Assembly (NCBI GenBank): GCA_900546845.1
Contig: UREK01000020.1
Location: 1 to 37,909 of the forward strand
Direction: 5' to 3'
From: an uncultured Eubacteriales bacterium
GTDB taxonomy: Bacteria > Bacillota > Clostridia > Christensenellales > CAG-138
Length of the DNA stretch: 37,909 nt
The notes under the pieces are model-generated. The model did no database searches, was not told the DNA's origin, and worked only from the letters and a program-made list of their open reading frames with translations. Within the stretch, counting starts at the first letter, position 1, and every line of letters begins with the position of its first letter. Shown here in pieces: positions 16,210 through 23,232 of this stretch. Position numbers and translations under genes: made by a program.

Positions 16210-16875
16210 TCAGCGGCTGCCCGCATCTCCGCCGCGGATCAGGCGGATCGCGCTGCTGCATCCAATGCGGTCCACGCCTGCAGCAAGGAACGCCTCCATA
16301 TCCGCAAGGCTGCGGATACCCCCGGCCGCCTTGATCCGAACGCCCTGGCCCAGATGCTCCCGGAACAGCGCAACGTCCGCCAGCGTTGCGCCCGCGCTCC
16401 CAAAACCAGTGGAGGTCTTGATGTAGTCCGCGCCAGCGTTTGTTACGGCGGCGCAAAGCGCCTGTTTTTCCAGCGCGTTCAGGTAGCAGGTCTCGATGAT
16501 CACCTTTAAGACCCGGTTCTCGGTTATGCTGCGCAACAGGGCGATCTCGCGTTCCACCGCGTCAAACGCCTGGTTTTTCACGTCGGAAATATTGATGACC
16601 ATATCGATCTCCGCCGCCCCATCCCTGATCGCCTGCTCCGTTTCGGCCGCCTTTGCGGCGCTCACGCTGTATCCGAGCGGGAAGCCGACCACCGTGCAAA
16701 CCGGGAGCGTTTCCCCAAAGCGTTCCTTTACGCGGCGCACGTAGTTTGGGGGGATGCAAACGGACGCGGTATGGTATTCAACGCCCTCTTTACAAAGCGT
16801 CTCGATGTCCTCCCACGTGGCATAGGCCGCCAGCAGCGTATGATCCACGTGTTTTAAAATTTCCTGATGCGTCAT
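16210..16875 (-). CDS. deoC: Deoxyribose-phosphate aldolase
   Basis: A 221-residue class I aldolase that splits 2-deoxyribose 5-phosphate into glyceraldehyde 3-phosphate and acetaldehyde in deoxynucleoside breakdown. Visible family motifs are VDHTLL near the N-terminus, TVVGFPLGYS, EIDMVIN, VLKVIIETCYL (Schiff-base Lys in the KVI motif), GADYIKTSTGF (second active-site Lys) and VRIKAAGGIRS. Length is normal for DeoC. The ATG at 16875 is preceded by GGAG; an upstream in-frame ATG overlaps the -10 box of its promoter and is rejected. No other nucleoside-salvage gene is adjacent. The tail GGDAGSR is not conserved in the family as I know it. Confidence 0.95.
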   Translation of the reverse strand: MTHQEILKHVDHTLLAAYATWEDIETLCKEGVEYHTASVCIPPNYVRRVKERFGETLPVCTVVGFPLGYSVSAAKAAETEQAIRDGAAEIDMVINISDVKNQAFDAVEREIALLRSITENRVLKVIIETCYLNALEKQALCAAVTNAGADYIKTSTGFGSAGATLADVALFREHLGQGVRIKAAGGIRSLADMEAFLAAGVDRIGCSSAIRLIRGGDAGSR

Positions 16876-16927
16876 GCCTTCTCCATCTCCTTGCTGAACA
16901 ATCGCGTAATTCGCAGCTACTATTTTA

Positions 16928-16956
16928 ACCATAGTAAGCCCGCCCCATTTTGTCAA
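16928..16956 (-). promoter_or_regulatory. Promoter of deoC
   Basis: On the minus strand: TTGACA, 17 bases, TATGGT. It lies between the MazF stop codon and deoC, about 50 bases from the deoC start, so deoC need not depend on the toxin operon. Confidence 0.75.
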
Positions 16957-16979
16957 TACCTTGCATCCGCTTGCCGTGC

Positions 16980-17327
16980 CTACGCAACATCCATCTGCCG
17001 CTTCAGCGCAAGCTCGATCCCGCGCATCTCCTCGGTCCCGGCAAGCGTCCCGAGCCGCCAGCGCAGGCACGCCTTGCTGATGGTCACGATCTGCTCCGTC
17101 AGCGCGACGCTTTCGTGCTCCAGCCCATAGCCCGCGACTGCGACATGGCAGGGCAGCGGGCGCTTCTTCGCCGACGTGAGCGGGACCACGGTCACAATCT
17201 CCGCATGCCGGTTCGTCCTGTCGTTGCTCACCACCACGGCGGGCCGCATGCCGTAGATGACGTCCCCCTGCATGCGCTCCAGCTCCACAAACCAAATATC
17301 CCCGCGTTTCACTTCAATCGGTTTCAT
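16980..17327 (-). CDS. MazF/PemK-family toxin
   Basis: A 115-residue protein of the MazF/PemK/CcdB-like fold, a ribosome-independent mRNA endonuclease. Typical pieces are KRGDIWFVEL at residues 7-16, then MRPAVVVSND with the conserved catalytic Arg and IVTVVPLTSAKKR with the conserved Thr/Ser. It ends after a helix as usual. The ATG at 17327 follows AAGGAGGAG and lies 14 bases inside the 3' end of the upstream gene, so the two are translationally coupled. A classical small MazE/PemI antitoxin is not present on either side; the only partner is the 612-residue methylase/specificity-like protein. The active-site residues look intact. Confidence 0.88.
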   Translation of the reverse strand: MKPIEVKRGDIWFVELERMQGDVIYGMRPAVVVSNDRTNRHAEIVTVVPLTSAKKRPLPCHVAVAGYGLEHESVALTEQIVTISKACLRWRLGTLAGTEEMRGIELALKRQMDVA

Positions 17328-19152
17328 GTGACTCCTCCTTTGAAAGTACCCGGCCAAGGCCGATCTTCATATAAAAGTCCCACTGCGCGGCGCGCCGCTG
17401 CGCCTCCAACGCGGCGATCTCCTGCGCGATGCGCGTCTCCTGCTTGCGCAGCGCCCCCACGAAAGCCCGCTGCTGTGCAAGCGATATATAAGGAATGCGG
17501 ATGTCTTCAAGATCCTGCGCCCGGATCATTACAATGCTGCTCCCGATCTGGCAGCGCGCGAGCGCCTGCCTTCCGGCCGGGCTTTTTAAGTAAGCGAGAA
17601 CATAATCGGGTTCAAAGCGCGTCCGGTCGATGCGAAGCCCCAGGAAATTGAGGGAAAGGAGCAGCCCTTCCCGGCAATCCTCCGGCACGGCGCACATCTT
17701 TATGGCTGGGCCCTTGCAGGAGACGAGGAGATCACCCGGCCGCACCAGATAGCGTTCCAGCCGGCTGTTCCCCGGCACCGGGCACTCCTCCACGCCATCC
17801 TGCAGCAGCGTGTCCTCCTGCACGTTGGAAAGTTTGATGACGCGCATGCGCACCGTCTCCCCGCTGCCCTTCCCCGCCGGGTTTATGCCGCGGTACACCT
17901 CCGCAACCTCCTTGAGCGCCACCCAATCCTCCGGGAACTCATTTTGGATATATAATGGGCCGTAAGCAGGATCTTCCACGCGGCTCGCTTGCGCAAGCAA
18001 ATATTGCTGGGGCAGCAGGTTATCCGGCTGCAGCGCGTCCAGCGCAATGGCCCGCACATCTCCCCCGCCTTCTGCAAGCATGCGTGGGAGCGCCGCAAGC
18101 GCCCCATCCGGCACGTCCGTCCGCCGCCTCCCATTCAGCTCAAGCGCTTTCTTCGCCCAGGCGGCGGCATCCAGCATTTTAACGGACGCCTGCTCCCTGC
18201 GCCCCTTATCAAACACGAGCAGCGAAACAGGCACTGCCGTAAACGGCAGGCTGTTCGCCGGGAGCGCGATCACCGCGTCCAAAACATTGAGTTCCAACAG
18301 CCGCTGCCGGATTGCGGCATGCCTCGCGTTGAACAGCATGCCGTTGAACACACAGCAAACGCCCCTGCCCTGCTGCCCAAGCGCGGCGATCTGCAACAGC
18401 GGATAGAGCCAATCCCGGCTGATGGGCGCATCGTGCGTCAGCCGGCGCACCGCGTCCGGCACCGCATCCGGGTCAAGCATGCGCGCATCGCCCAGGGGAG
18501 GGAACATGATGGACCAGTCCGCCTGCTCCGGCGGCAGGGGCGCATCCGTCCTCTTGGGGATAAGTGCAAGCCGGATCCCGCACATTTGCGCGCGCAGGAT
18601 CAGGATGCTGCGCATCGTTTCGTTCTGCTCCGCCGCGTAAAAGCAGGCGTTGGCGCCGTGAGCCACGCCGAAGCGGTGGGCTGCGGCGACCGCATCGCCA
18701 ACGCCTGCCGCGCCGTCGTAAAAGTTCCCGCCGCAGGGCTGCAGCAGCAGCACGGCAAGCCGGTGCAGCCATTCCGGCGCATAATCCCCTTTGCAGTAGC
18801 GTTCCGCAAACCGGCGGATCAGCGTCTCCTGCGTCCAGATCAGCTCCGCTTCGCTCCAGGGATTCCGCCTGTCGAGAACCCCTCCCCCGAACAGCTGCTT
18901 AAAGGTCTCTTCCTGAAGAAGGCTGCGGAATGCCTCCCGGCTTACTGGATCCGGCATACATTCGAGCGCCTGCCCGAGGAACGCAGGGACGCTCCCGGCC
19001 TGCGGCAGGTTCTGCATCCGCCGGCCTTCCCGGCGCAGCGCCCACAGGCCGAACACCGCTGCGATGGCGGTCGGGAGCATCTCGATCGGGTTCATCCGTT
19101 TCTCCCGCGCCTCGTTCAAAATCTGCTGCGCGAGCGCCGTGTTGTTCTGCAT
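17314..19152 (-). CDS. Degenerate HsdM-HsdS fusion (pseudo N6-methylase plus one target-recognition domain)
   Basis: A 612-residue protein. Residues about 90-320 follow the type I adenine methylase (HsdM) fold: a motif I-like NFYDGAAGVGD at 143-153 and LPANSLPFTAVPVSLLVFDK at 297-316. The catalytic motif IV, normally NPPF/Y, reads MFPPLGD at 216-222 with Phe in place of Asn, so methyl transfer is unlikely. Residues about 405-590 are one HsdS unit: a target-recognition domain (WVALKEVAEVYRGIN ... RPGDLLVSCKG) and the helix ISLAQQRAFVGALRKQE. There is no HsdR or nuclease nearby. The ATG at 19152 follows AAGGAG. It is the first gene of an operon with MazF. It could bind DNA and act as repressor or antitoxin; this is inference. 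Confidence 0.8.
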   Translation of the reverse strand: MQNNTALAQQILNEAREKRMNPIEMLPTAIAAVFGLWALRREGRRMQNLPQAGSVPAFLGQALECMPDPVSREAFRSLLQEETFKQLFGGGVLDRRNPWSEAELIWTQETLIRRFAERYCKGDYAPEWLHRLAVLLLQPCGGNFYDGAAGVGDAVAAAHRFGVAHGANACFYAAEQNETMRSILILRAQMCGIRLALIPKRTDAPLPPEQADWSIMFPPLGDARMLDPDAVPDAVRRLTHDAPISRDWLYPLLQIAALGQQGRGVCCVFNGMLFNARHAAIRQRLLELNVLDAVIALPANSLPFTAVPVSLLVFDKGRREQASVKMLDAAAWAKKALELNGRRRTDVPDGALAALPRMLAEGGGDVRAIALDALQPDNLLPQQYLLAQASRVEDPAYGPLYIQNEFPEDWVALKEVAEVYRGINPAGKGSGETVRMRVIKLSNVQEDTLLQDGVEECPVPGNSRLERYLVRPGDLLVSCKGPAIKMCAVPEDCREGLLLSLNFLGLRIDRTRFEPDYVLAYLKSPAGRQALARCQIGSSIVMIRAQDLEDIRIPYISLAQQRAFVGALRKQETRIAQEIAALEAQRRAAQWDFYMKIGLGRVLSKEESHETD

Positions 19153-19164
19153 CGTTTTCTCCTT

Positions 19165-19177
19165 GTAATCCGATTAC
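19165..19177. promoter_or_regulatory. Candidate operator of the pseudo-methylase/MazF operon
   Basis: GTAATCCGATTAC is a perfect palindrome of two 6-base arms around one centre base. It lies between the -10 box (19193-19198) and the ribosome site (AAGGAG, 19159-19164), where a bound repressor would block transcription. The encoded DNA-binding-like protein is a possible ligand. Confidence 0.45.
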
Positions 19178-19192
19178 TCTTCTTGTGAAATG

Positions 19193-19221
19193 AGTATAGC
19201 AGATATATATTCGCGCGTCAA
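19193..19221 (-). promoter_or_regulatory. Promoter of the pseudo-methylase/MazF operon
   Basis: On the minus strand: TTGACG, 17 bases, TATACT. The predicted start of transcription is near 19186, leaving a 34-base leader that contains the palindrome. Confidence 0.85.
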
Positions 19222-19297
19222 CTAAATAATTTAATTACTCTGAAAGAATAAGCGCTTTCAATCTCAGTCTGGCAGCGTATCCCGTTAAAATCCCCTC

Positions 19298-19328
19298 TTG
19301 ACTTGAAGTCAACTCTAAGGTGTACCGT
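19298..19328 (+). promoter_or_regulatory. MerR-type promoter/operator of the aldo/keto reductase operon
   Basis: TTGACT at 19298-19303 and a weak -10 (TACCGT, 19323-19328) are 19 bases apart, the long spacer typical of MerR-family-activated promoters. The spacer holds the dyad CTTGAAGT-CA-ACTCTAAG, close to sites known for NmlR/AdhR-like regulators. A shorter perfect palindrome TTGACTTGAAGTCAA overlaps the -35. No merR gene is in this window, so the regulator acts from elsewhere. Confidence 0.7.
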
Positions 19329-19381
19329 TAGTTTATCCAAAGGTCATTTATCCATATATGTATTTAAGAAGGAGAACTAGC

Positions 19382-20518
19382 ATGATTTACAAGGCTTTTC
19401 AGGATCTGAAGCTGTCCGCCCTCGGCATGGGCGCCATGCGCCTGCCCGTTTTGGAAAGTGACTACGGCAAGGTAGACGAAGCCGAAACGGCAAAGATGGT
19501 GGCCTATGCGATGGAGCATGGGGTCAATTACTACGACACCGCCTGGGGCTACCACGGCGGGCAATCCGAAGTTGCGCTGGGCAAAGCGCTGCGCCAACAT
19601 CCGCGGGAGCGCTTTTACCTTGCGGATAAATTCCCGGGATACGACCTTTCCAACATGGGCAAAGTGGAAGAGATCTTCGAAGCCCAACTCAAGCGGTGCG
19701 GCGTTTCCTACTTTGATTTCTATCTGTTCCACAATGTCTGCGAGATGAACATCGACGCGTATCTCAACGATGAAAAATACGGCATCTTTACCTACCTCAT
19801 GGCACAGAAAAAAGCGGGGCGCATCCGCCACCTCGGCTTTTCTGCGCACGGGAGTTATGCCGTGATGCAGCGCTTCCTCGCCGCGTATGGCAGCGCCATG
19901 GAGTTCTGCCAGATCCAGCTCAATTACCTGGATTGGACGTTCCAGGACGCCAAGGCGAAAGTGGAACTTCTTGGGGAATACCGCATCCCCGTCTGGGTGA
20001 TGGAGCCGCTACGCGGCGGCAGGCTCGCAACGCTCTCTGCGGAGGACGCGGCCGCGCTCAAGACGCTGCGCCCGGAGGAAGGGATCCCCGCCTGGGCGTT
20101 CCGCTTCCTGCAAACCATCCCAAGCGTGGTCGTGACGCTTTCCGGCATGTCCAACATGGCGCAGCTGATGGAGAATATCCGCACCTTTGAGAAGGATAAT
20201 CCGCTTGATGCGCAGGAATCCGCCGCGTTGCAGGCCATCGCCGGGCGCATGGTGGGCCAGCACGCGCTTCCCTGCACAGCCTGCCGCTATTGCACAAGCC
20301 ATTGCCCGCAGGGGCTCGACATCCCCGCGTTGATCGCACTTTACAACGAGCACAGCTTCACGGGCGGCGGCTTTCTCGCGCCGATGGCGCTCTCCGCCCT
20401 GCCGCCGGAAAAGCGGCCCGGCGCCTGCATCGGCTGCCGCAGCTGCGAGGCCGTTTGCCCGCAGCAGATCAAAATTTCGGAAGTGATGGCCGACTTTGCG
20501 AAAAAGCTAAAAGCGTAA
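19382..20518 (+). CDS. Aldo/keto reductase with two [4Fe-4S] clusters
   Basis: A 378-residue fusion of an aldo/keto reductase barrel (residues about 1-285) and a bacterial ferredoxin-like tail. The catalytic tetrad is complete: Asp52 and Tyr57 in YYDTAWGY, Lys83 in ADKFPG and His117 in YLFHNV. The cluster motifs are C298-x2-C301-x2-C304-x3-C308P and C349-x2-C352-x2-C355-x3-C359P. Such proteins are cytoplasmic oxidoreductases of anaerobes; the clusters probably pass electrons to or from the active site, but the substrate is not predictable. The ATG at 19382 follows AAGGAG. It is the first gene behind the MerR-type promoter, pointing to induction by an electrophile or stress. A second Fe-S reductase follows after 28 bases. 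Confidence 0.92.
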   Translation: MIYKAFQDLKLSALGMGAMRLPVLESDYGKVDEAETAKMVAYAMEHGVNYYDTAWGYHGGQSEVALGKALRQHPRERFYLADKFPGYDLSNMGKVEEIFEAQLKRCGVSYFDFYLFHNVCEMNIDAYLNDEKYGIFTYLMAQKKAGRIRHLGFSAHGSYAVMQRFLAAYGSAMEFCQIQLNYLDWTFQDAKAKVELLGEYRIPVWVMEPLRGGRLATLSAEDAAALKTLRPEEGIPAWAFRFLQTIPSVVVTLSGMSNMAQLMENIRTFEKDNPLDAQESAALQAIAGRMVGQHALPCTACRYCTSHCPQGLDIPALIALYNEHSFTGGGFLAPMALSALPPEKRPGACIGCRSCEAVCPQQIKISEVMADFAKKLKA

Positions 20519-20546
20519 ACCACAAGGATTTCAGGAGGGAAAGAGA

Positions 20547-21650
20547 ATGGGTATCATGCAATATCGCAAGCTCCCCCATGGGGAGGAGCGGATCAGCGTC
20601 ATCGGTCTTGGGATGGGTTCCATCCACGAAGGCAGCGAGGCGGAGATTGAAAGCACGGTGAACCTCGCCATCGAAAACGGCGTGAACTTTTTTGATATGG
20701 CGGCGTCCGAGGGCAAGCCGTATGCCTGCTATGCGCGCGCGTTCGCAGGCCGCCGGGAAAACCTGTATCTGCAAATGCACTTCGGCGCGGTATACGAAGG
20801 CGGCAAATACGGTTGGACGCGGGATCTCGCGAAGATCAAGCGCAATTTTGAGGAACAGCGCAAGACCCTCAATACCAGCTATGCGGACATGGGCTTCCTT
20901 CACTGCATTGATGAGGCGGACGATTACGATACCGTCCTTTCCAACGGTATTTGGGATTACATGAAGGGCCTCCATGCGGATGGTATGATCCGCCACCTCG
21001 GCCTTTCCACCCACGATCCGGACATCCTCCGCCGCTTCCTCGACATGGGCTGCATCGACATGGTGATGTTCAGCATCAACCCGGCCTACGATTACTCCAC
21101 CGGCACGTACGGCATCGGCACCATGGCCGATCGGGGCCAGCTCTACCGGGATTGCGAGAAGGAAGGCGTCGGCATCTCCGTGATGAAGCCCTTCGGCGGC
21201 GGCCAACTGCTCGACGCGAAGACTTCCCCGTTCAAGCAGGCGCTCACGAAGGCGCAGTGCATCCAGTATGCGCTCGACCGCCCCGCCGTGCTCACGGTGC
21301 TGCCCGGTGTCCGCAACAGCGCGGACTTGAAGGCTGTGCTCGCTTACCTCGACGCAAGCCCCGCCGAGCGGGATTATTCCGCCATCGGCGCGTTCACGCC
21401 GCAGAACGCGGACGGCATCTGCGTCTACTGCAACCACTGCCAACCCTGCCCGGCGGGCCTCAACGTGGGGCTCATCAACAAGTATTACGACCTTGCTCTC
21501 GCCGGGGACGAGCTTGCCAAAGGGCACTACGAAAAGCTTTTCCTGAAAGCTTCGGACTGCCTCAAGTGCGGCCACTGCGAATCCCGCTGCCCCTTCCACG
21601 TAAAACAGGAGGCACGGATGGAAGAAATCGCCGCATATTTCGGCGCATAG
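20547..21650 (+). CDS. Aldo/keto reductase-fold Fe-S protein lacking catalytic Tyr and Lys
   Basis: A 367-residue protein with an aldo/keto reductase barrel and two cluster motifs (C292-x2-C295-x2-C298-x2-C301P and C338-x2-C341-x2-C344-x3-C348P). The usual FDTAxxYG motif reads FDMAASEG: Asp50 is present but the proton-donor Tyr position holds Glu55. The usual Lys strand reads YLQMHFG, without Lys. His119 (FLHC) remains. Normal NAD(P)H-carbonyl chemistry is therefore doubtful; it may do another reaction or serve as electron-transfer partner of the first reductase. The first cluster motif is also one residue shorter than usual before its last Cys. The ATG follows AGGAGGG; it is the second gene of the operon, closed by a hairpin at 21668. 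Confidence 0.88.
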   Translation: MGIMQYRKLPHGEERISVIGLGMGSIHEGSEAEIESTVNLAIENGVNFFDMAASEGKPYACYARAFAGRRENLYLQMHFGAVYEGGKYGWTRDLAKIKRNFEEQRKTLNTSYADMGFLHCIDEADDYDTVLSNGIWDYMKGLHADGMIRHLGLSTHDPDILRRFLDMGCIDMVMFSINPAYDYSTGTYGIGTMADRGQLYRDCEKEGVGISVMKPFGGGQLLDAKTSPFKQALTKAQCIQYALDRPAVLTVLPGVRNSADLKAVLAYLDASPAERDYSAIGAFTPQNADGICVYCNHCQPCPAGLNVGLINKYYDLALAGDELAKGHYEKLFLKASDCLKCGHCESRCPFHVKQEARMEEIAAYFGA

Positions 21651-21667
21651 TACGAAAGGCAACCTGC

Positions 21668-21700
21668 ATGAGCCGGAAAATCCCTGGCTCATTTTCATTT
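21668..21700 (+). terminator. Terminator of the aldo/keto reductase operon
   Basis: ATGAGCC and GGCTCAT form a 7-pair stem with an 11-base loop, then TTTCATTT. The 14 bases GGCAACCTGCATGA just before it recur in front of the next gene at 21788-21801. Confidence 0.5.
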
Positions 21701-21725
21701 CACAGCCCCGAAATCCGCCCCCTGC

Positions 21726-21754
21726 TATCATCCGAAAGGGAAATATAGTATAAT
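21726..21754 (+). promoter_or_regulatory. Candidate promoter of the methyltransferase-galactokinase operon
   Basis: A perfect -10 TATAAT at 21749-21754 with a poor -35 (TATCAT) 17 bases upstream. It lies 43 bases before the first methyltransferase gene. Confidence 0.5.
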
Positions 21755-21796
21755 AGCAAAAATGGAAAACAGCACAAACCAAAGGAGGCAACCTGC

Positions 21797-22687
21797 ATGA
21801 ACGAAGTCTGGTCCCGCTATGTGCAGACGACCGAGGAGCTCTACCAAAGCCGGAGCCTGCGCTTTCACGGCGGCAACAAGGAGCTCTGGCTCCGGGCGAT
21901 CGGCGCGAAGCCTGGGGACCGCGTCCTGGAAGTGGGCTGCGCGGGCGGCGCGTTCTGCCACAGGCTGTTGCAATATGTGCCCGGCCTTCATGTGACGGGC
22001 CTCGATTCCGACGCGGGCCACATCGCCTTCGCCCGGGAAAAGACGCGCGAACTCGGCCTTTCCTGCAAATTTATAATTGGCGACGCGACAGCCATGCCTT
22101 TTGCGGACGGCGCGTTTGACGTGTGCTTTTCCCACACCGTCGCGGAGCATATCCCGCACGCACCGTTTTTTGGGGAACAGTTCCGGGTGCTCCGGCCGGG
22201 CGGACGGATCGCTGTGCTTTCCGTGCGCACGCGGCTCGGCCTGAAAGCGAACGAAACGCCCGCGAGCGCGGAGGAACAGGCGCTCATGGAAAAGGCATGG
22301 CGCGGTGCGGAGGGCTTCCCAGGGACCGAAAACGTCGGCGCGTTCGAGATGAGCGAACAGGAGTATCCGCGGGAGCTGGAAAAAGCGGGCTTCCGCCAGG
22401 TGAACGCCGATCTGTTCACGGTGATGGAATATGCGCCGGACAATGCCTCCGTCCCGGATACGCTCGCATATGAGCAGATCGAAGCCCGGCGGCTTTCCAC
22501 CCTTGCTTCCATGCAGAAAGCGCTGAACATGACGCCCGGCGCGCTGAGCGGCGCGGAACAGGCCGAGCTGACCCGGCTGATCCACGCGCGCTTTGACAGG
22601 CGCATCGCCCAATACCGCGCGGGCGAGCGGCTGTGGGATTTCTCCTCCACCACGGTACTAGTTGCGGAAGGAGCAAAACCATGCTGA
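21797..22687 (+). CDS. Class I SAM-dependent methyltransferase
   Basis: A 296-residue cytoplasmic methyltransferase of the UbiE/Methyltransf_11 type. SAM-binding motif I is RVLEVGCAGGAFC near residues 42-54, the acidic strand end is VTGLDSD, then GDATAMPFADGAFDVCFS, and the post-motif RVLRPGGRIAVLS. The C-terminal 100 residues are specific to this protein and may bind substrate, which is unknown. AAAGGAGG precedes the ATG by eight bases. It overlaps the second methyltransferase by seven bases, and that one overlaps galK, so three proteins are made from one coupled transcript. Confidence 0.88.
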   Translation: MNEVWSRYVQTTEELYQSRSLRFHGGNKELWLRAIGAKPGDRVLEVGCAGGAFCHRLLQYVPGLHVTGLDSDAGHIAFAREKTRELGLSCKFIIGDATAMPFADGAFDVCFSHTVAEHIPHAPFFGEQFRVLRPGGRIAVLSVRTRLGLKANETPASAEEQALMEKAWRGAEGFPGTENVGAFEMSEQEYPRELEKAGFRQVNADLFTVMEYAPDNASVPDTLAYEQIEARRLSTLASMQKALNMTPGALSGAEQAELTRLIHARFDRRIAQYRAGERLWDFSSTTVLVAEGAKPC

Positions 22688-23232
22688 ACATTACGCTCAA
22701 GAAAACGCTGCAAGGGGAGATCCTCGACGTCGGCGGTGGCGGCGAGGGCGTGATCGGCCGGATCTACCAGGCGCAGGTTACGGCCGTCGACAACCGGCAG
22801 GATGAGCTGGACGAAGCGCCCAGCGGGTTCCGCAAGCTCTTGATGGACGCCCGCGCGCTGGCATTTCCGGCCGCGTCCTTCGACCATGTCACCGCGTTTT
22901 ACGCGCTGATGTATATGCCAAAGGAAGCACAGGCGCAGGCCGTCGCGGAAGCGGCGCGCGTTCTCAAGCCCGGCGGGACGTTCCACATCTGGGACGCAAA
23001 CATAGCCTCCGCCAGCCCGGAACCTTTCCTAGCCGAGCTTGCGGTCAACGCGAACGGCGAAGCCATCCGCGTCACATACGGGATCGTCAGGGAACACGCC
23101 CGGCAGGATGCGGCGCATTTCATCGCTCTATGCGCTTCGGCGGGGCTGTGCCTTTCGGAACGGGAGGACGCAGAGGAAGGGTTTTACCTTCGCTTCACAA
23201 AGCAGGAAGAAGATAAGGAGCTGCCCCGATGA
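22681..23232 (+). CDS. Class I SAM-dependent methyltransferase, short
   Basis: A 183-residue methyltransferase. Motif I reads EILDVGGGGEGVIG near residues 14-27, followed by VTAVDNRQDELDEAP, a DARALAFPAASFDHVTAFYAL strand, and KPGGTFHIWDAN. The frame continues upstream, but the ATG at 22681 has GGAAGGAG in the right place. It overlaps the upstream gene by seven bases and galK by four (ATGA). It is shorter than most relatives and lacks an added substrate domain, so it may act on a small molecule. Confidence 0.85.
   Translation: MLNITLKKTLQGEILDVGGGGEGVIGRIYQAQVTAVDNRQDELDEAPSGFRKLLMDARALAFPAASFDHVTAFYALMYMPKEAQAQAVAEAARVLKPGGTFHIWDANIASASPEPFLAELAVNANGEAIRVTYGIVREHARQDAAHFIALCASAGLCLSEREDAEEGFYLRFTKQEEDKELPR

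Noticed and set aside
17314..19152. A functional type I restriction-modification system
   Set aside because: No HsdR gene, only one recognition unit, and the catalytic NPP motif is altered.
17989..19188. Long plus-strand frame opposite the methylase/specificity fusion
   Set aside because: Arg-, Pro- and His-rich shadow typical of high-GC genes; no domain or start signal.
20469..21791. Minus-strand frame of 440 codons opposite the second aldo/keto reductase
   Set aside because: Antisense shadow; the plus frame has both iron-sulfur motifs and a ribosome site.
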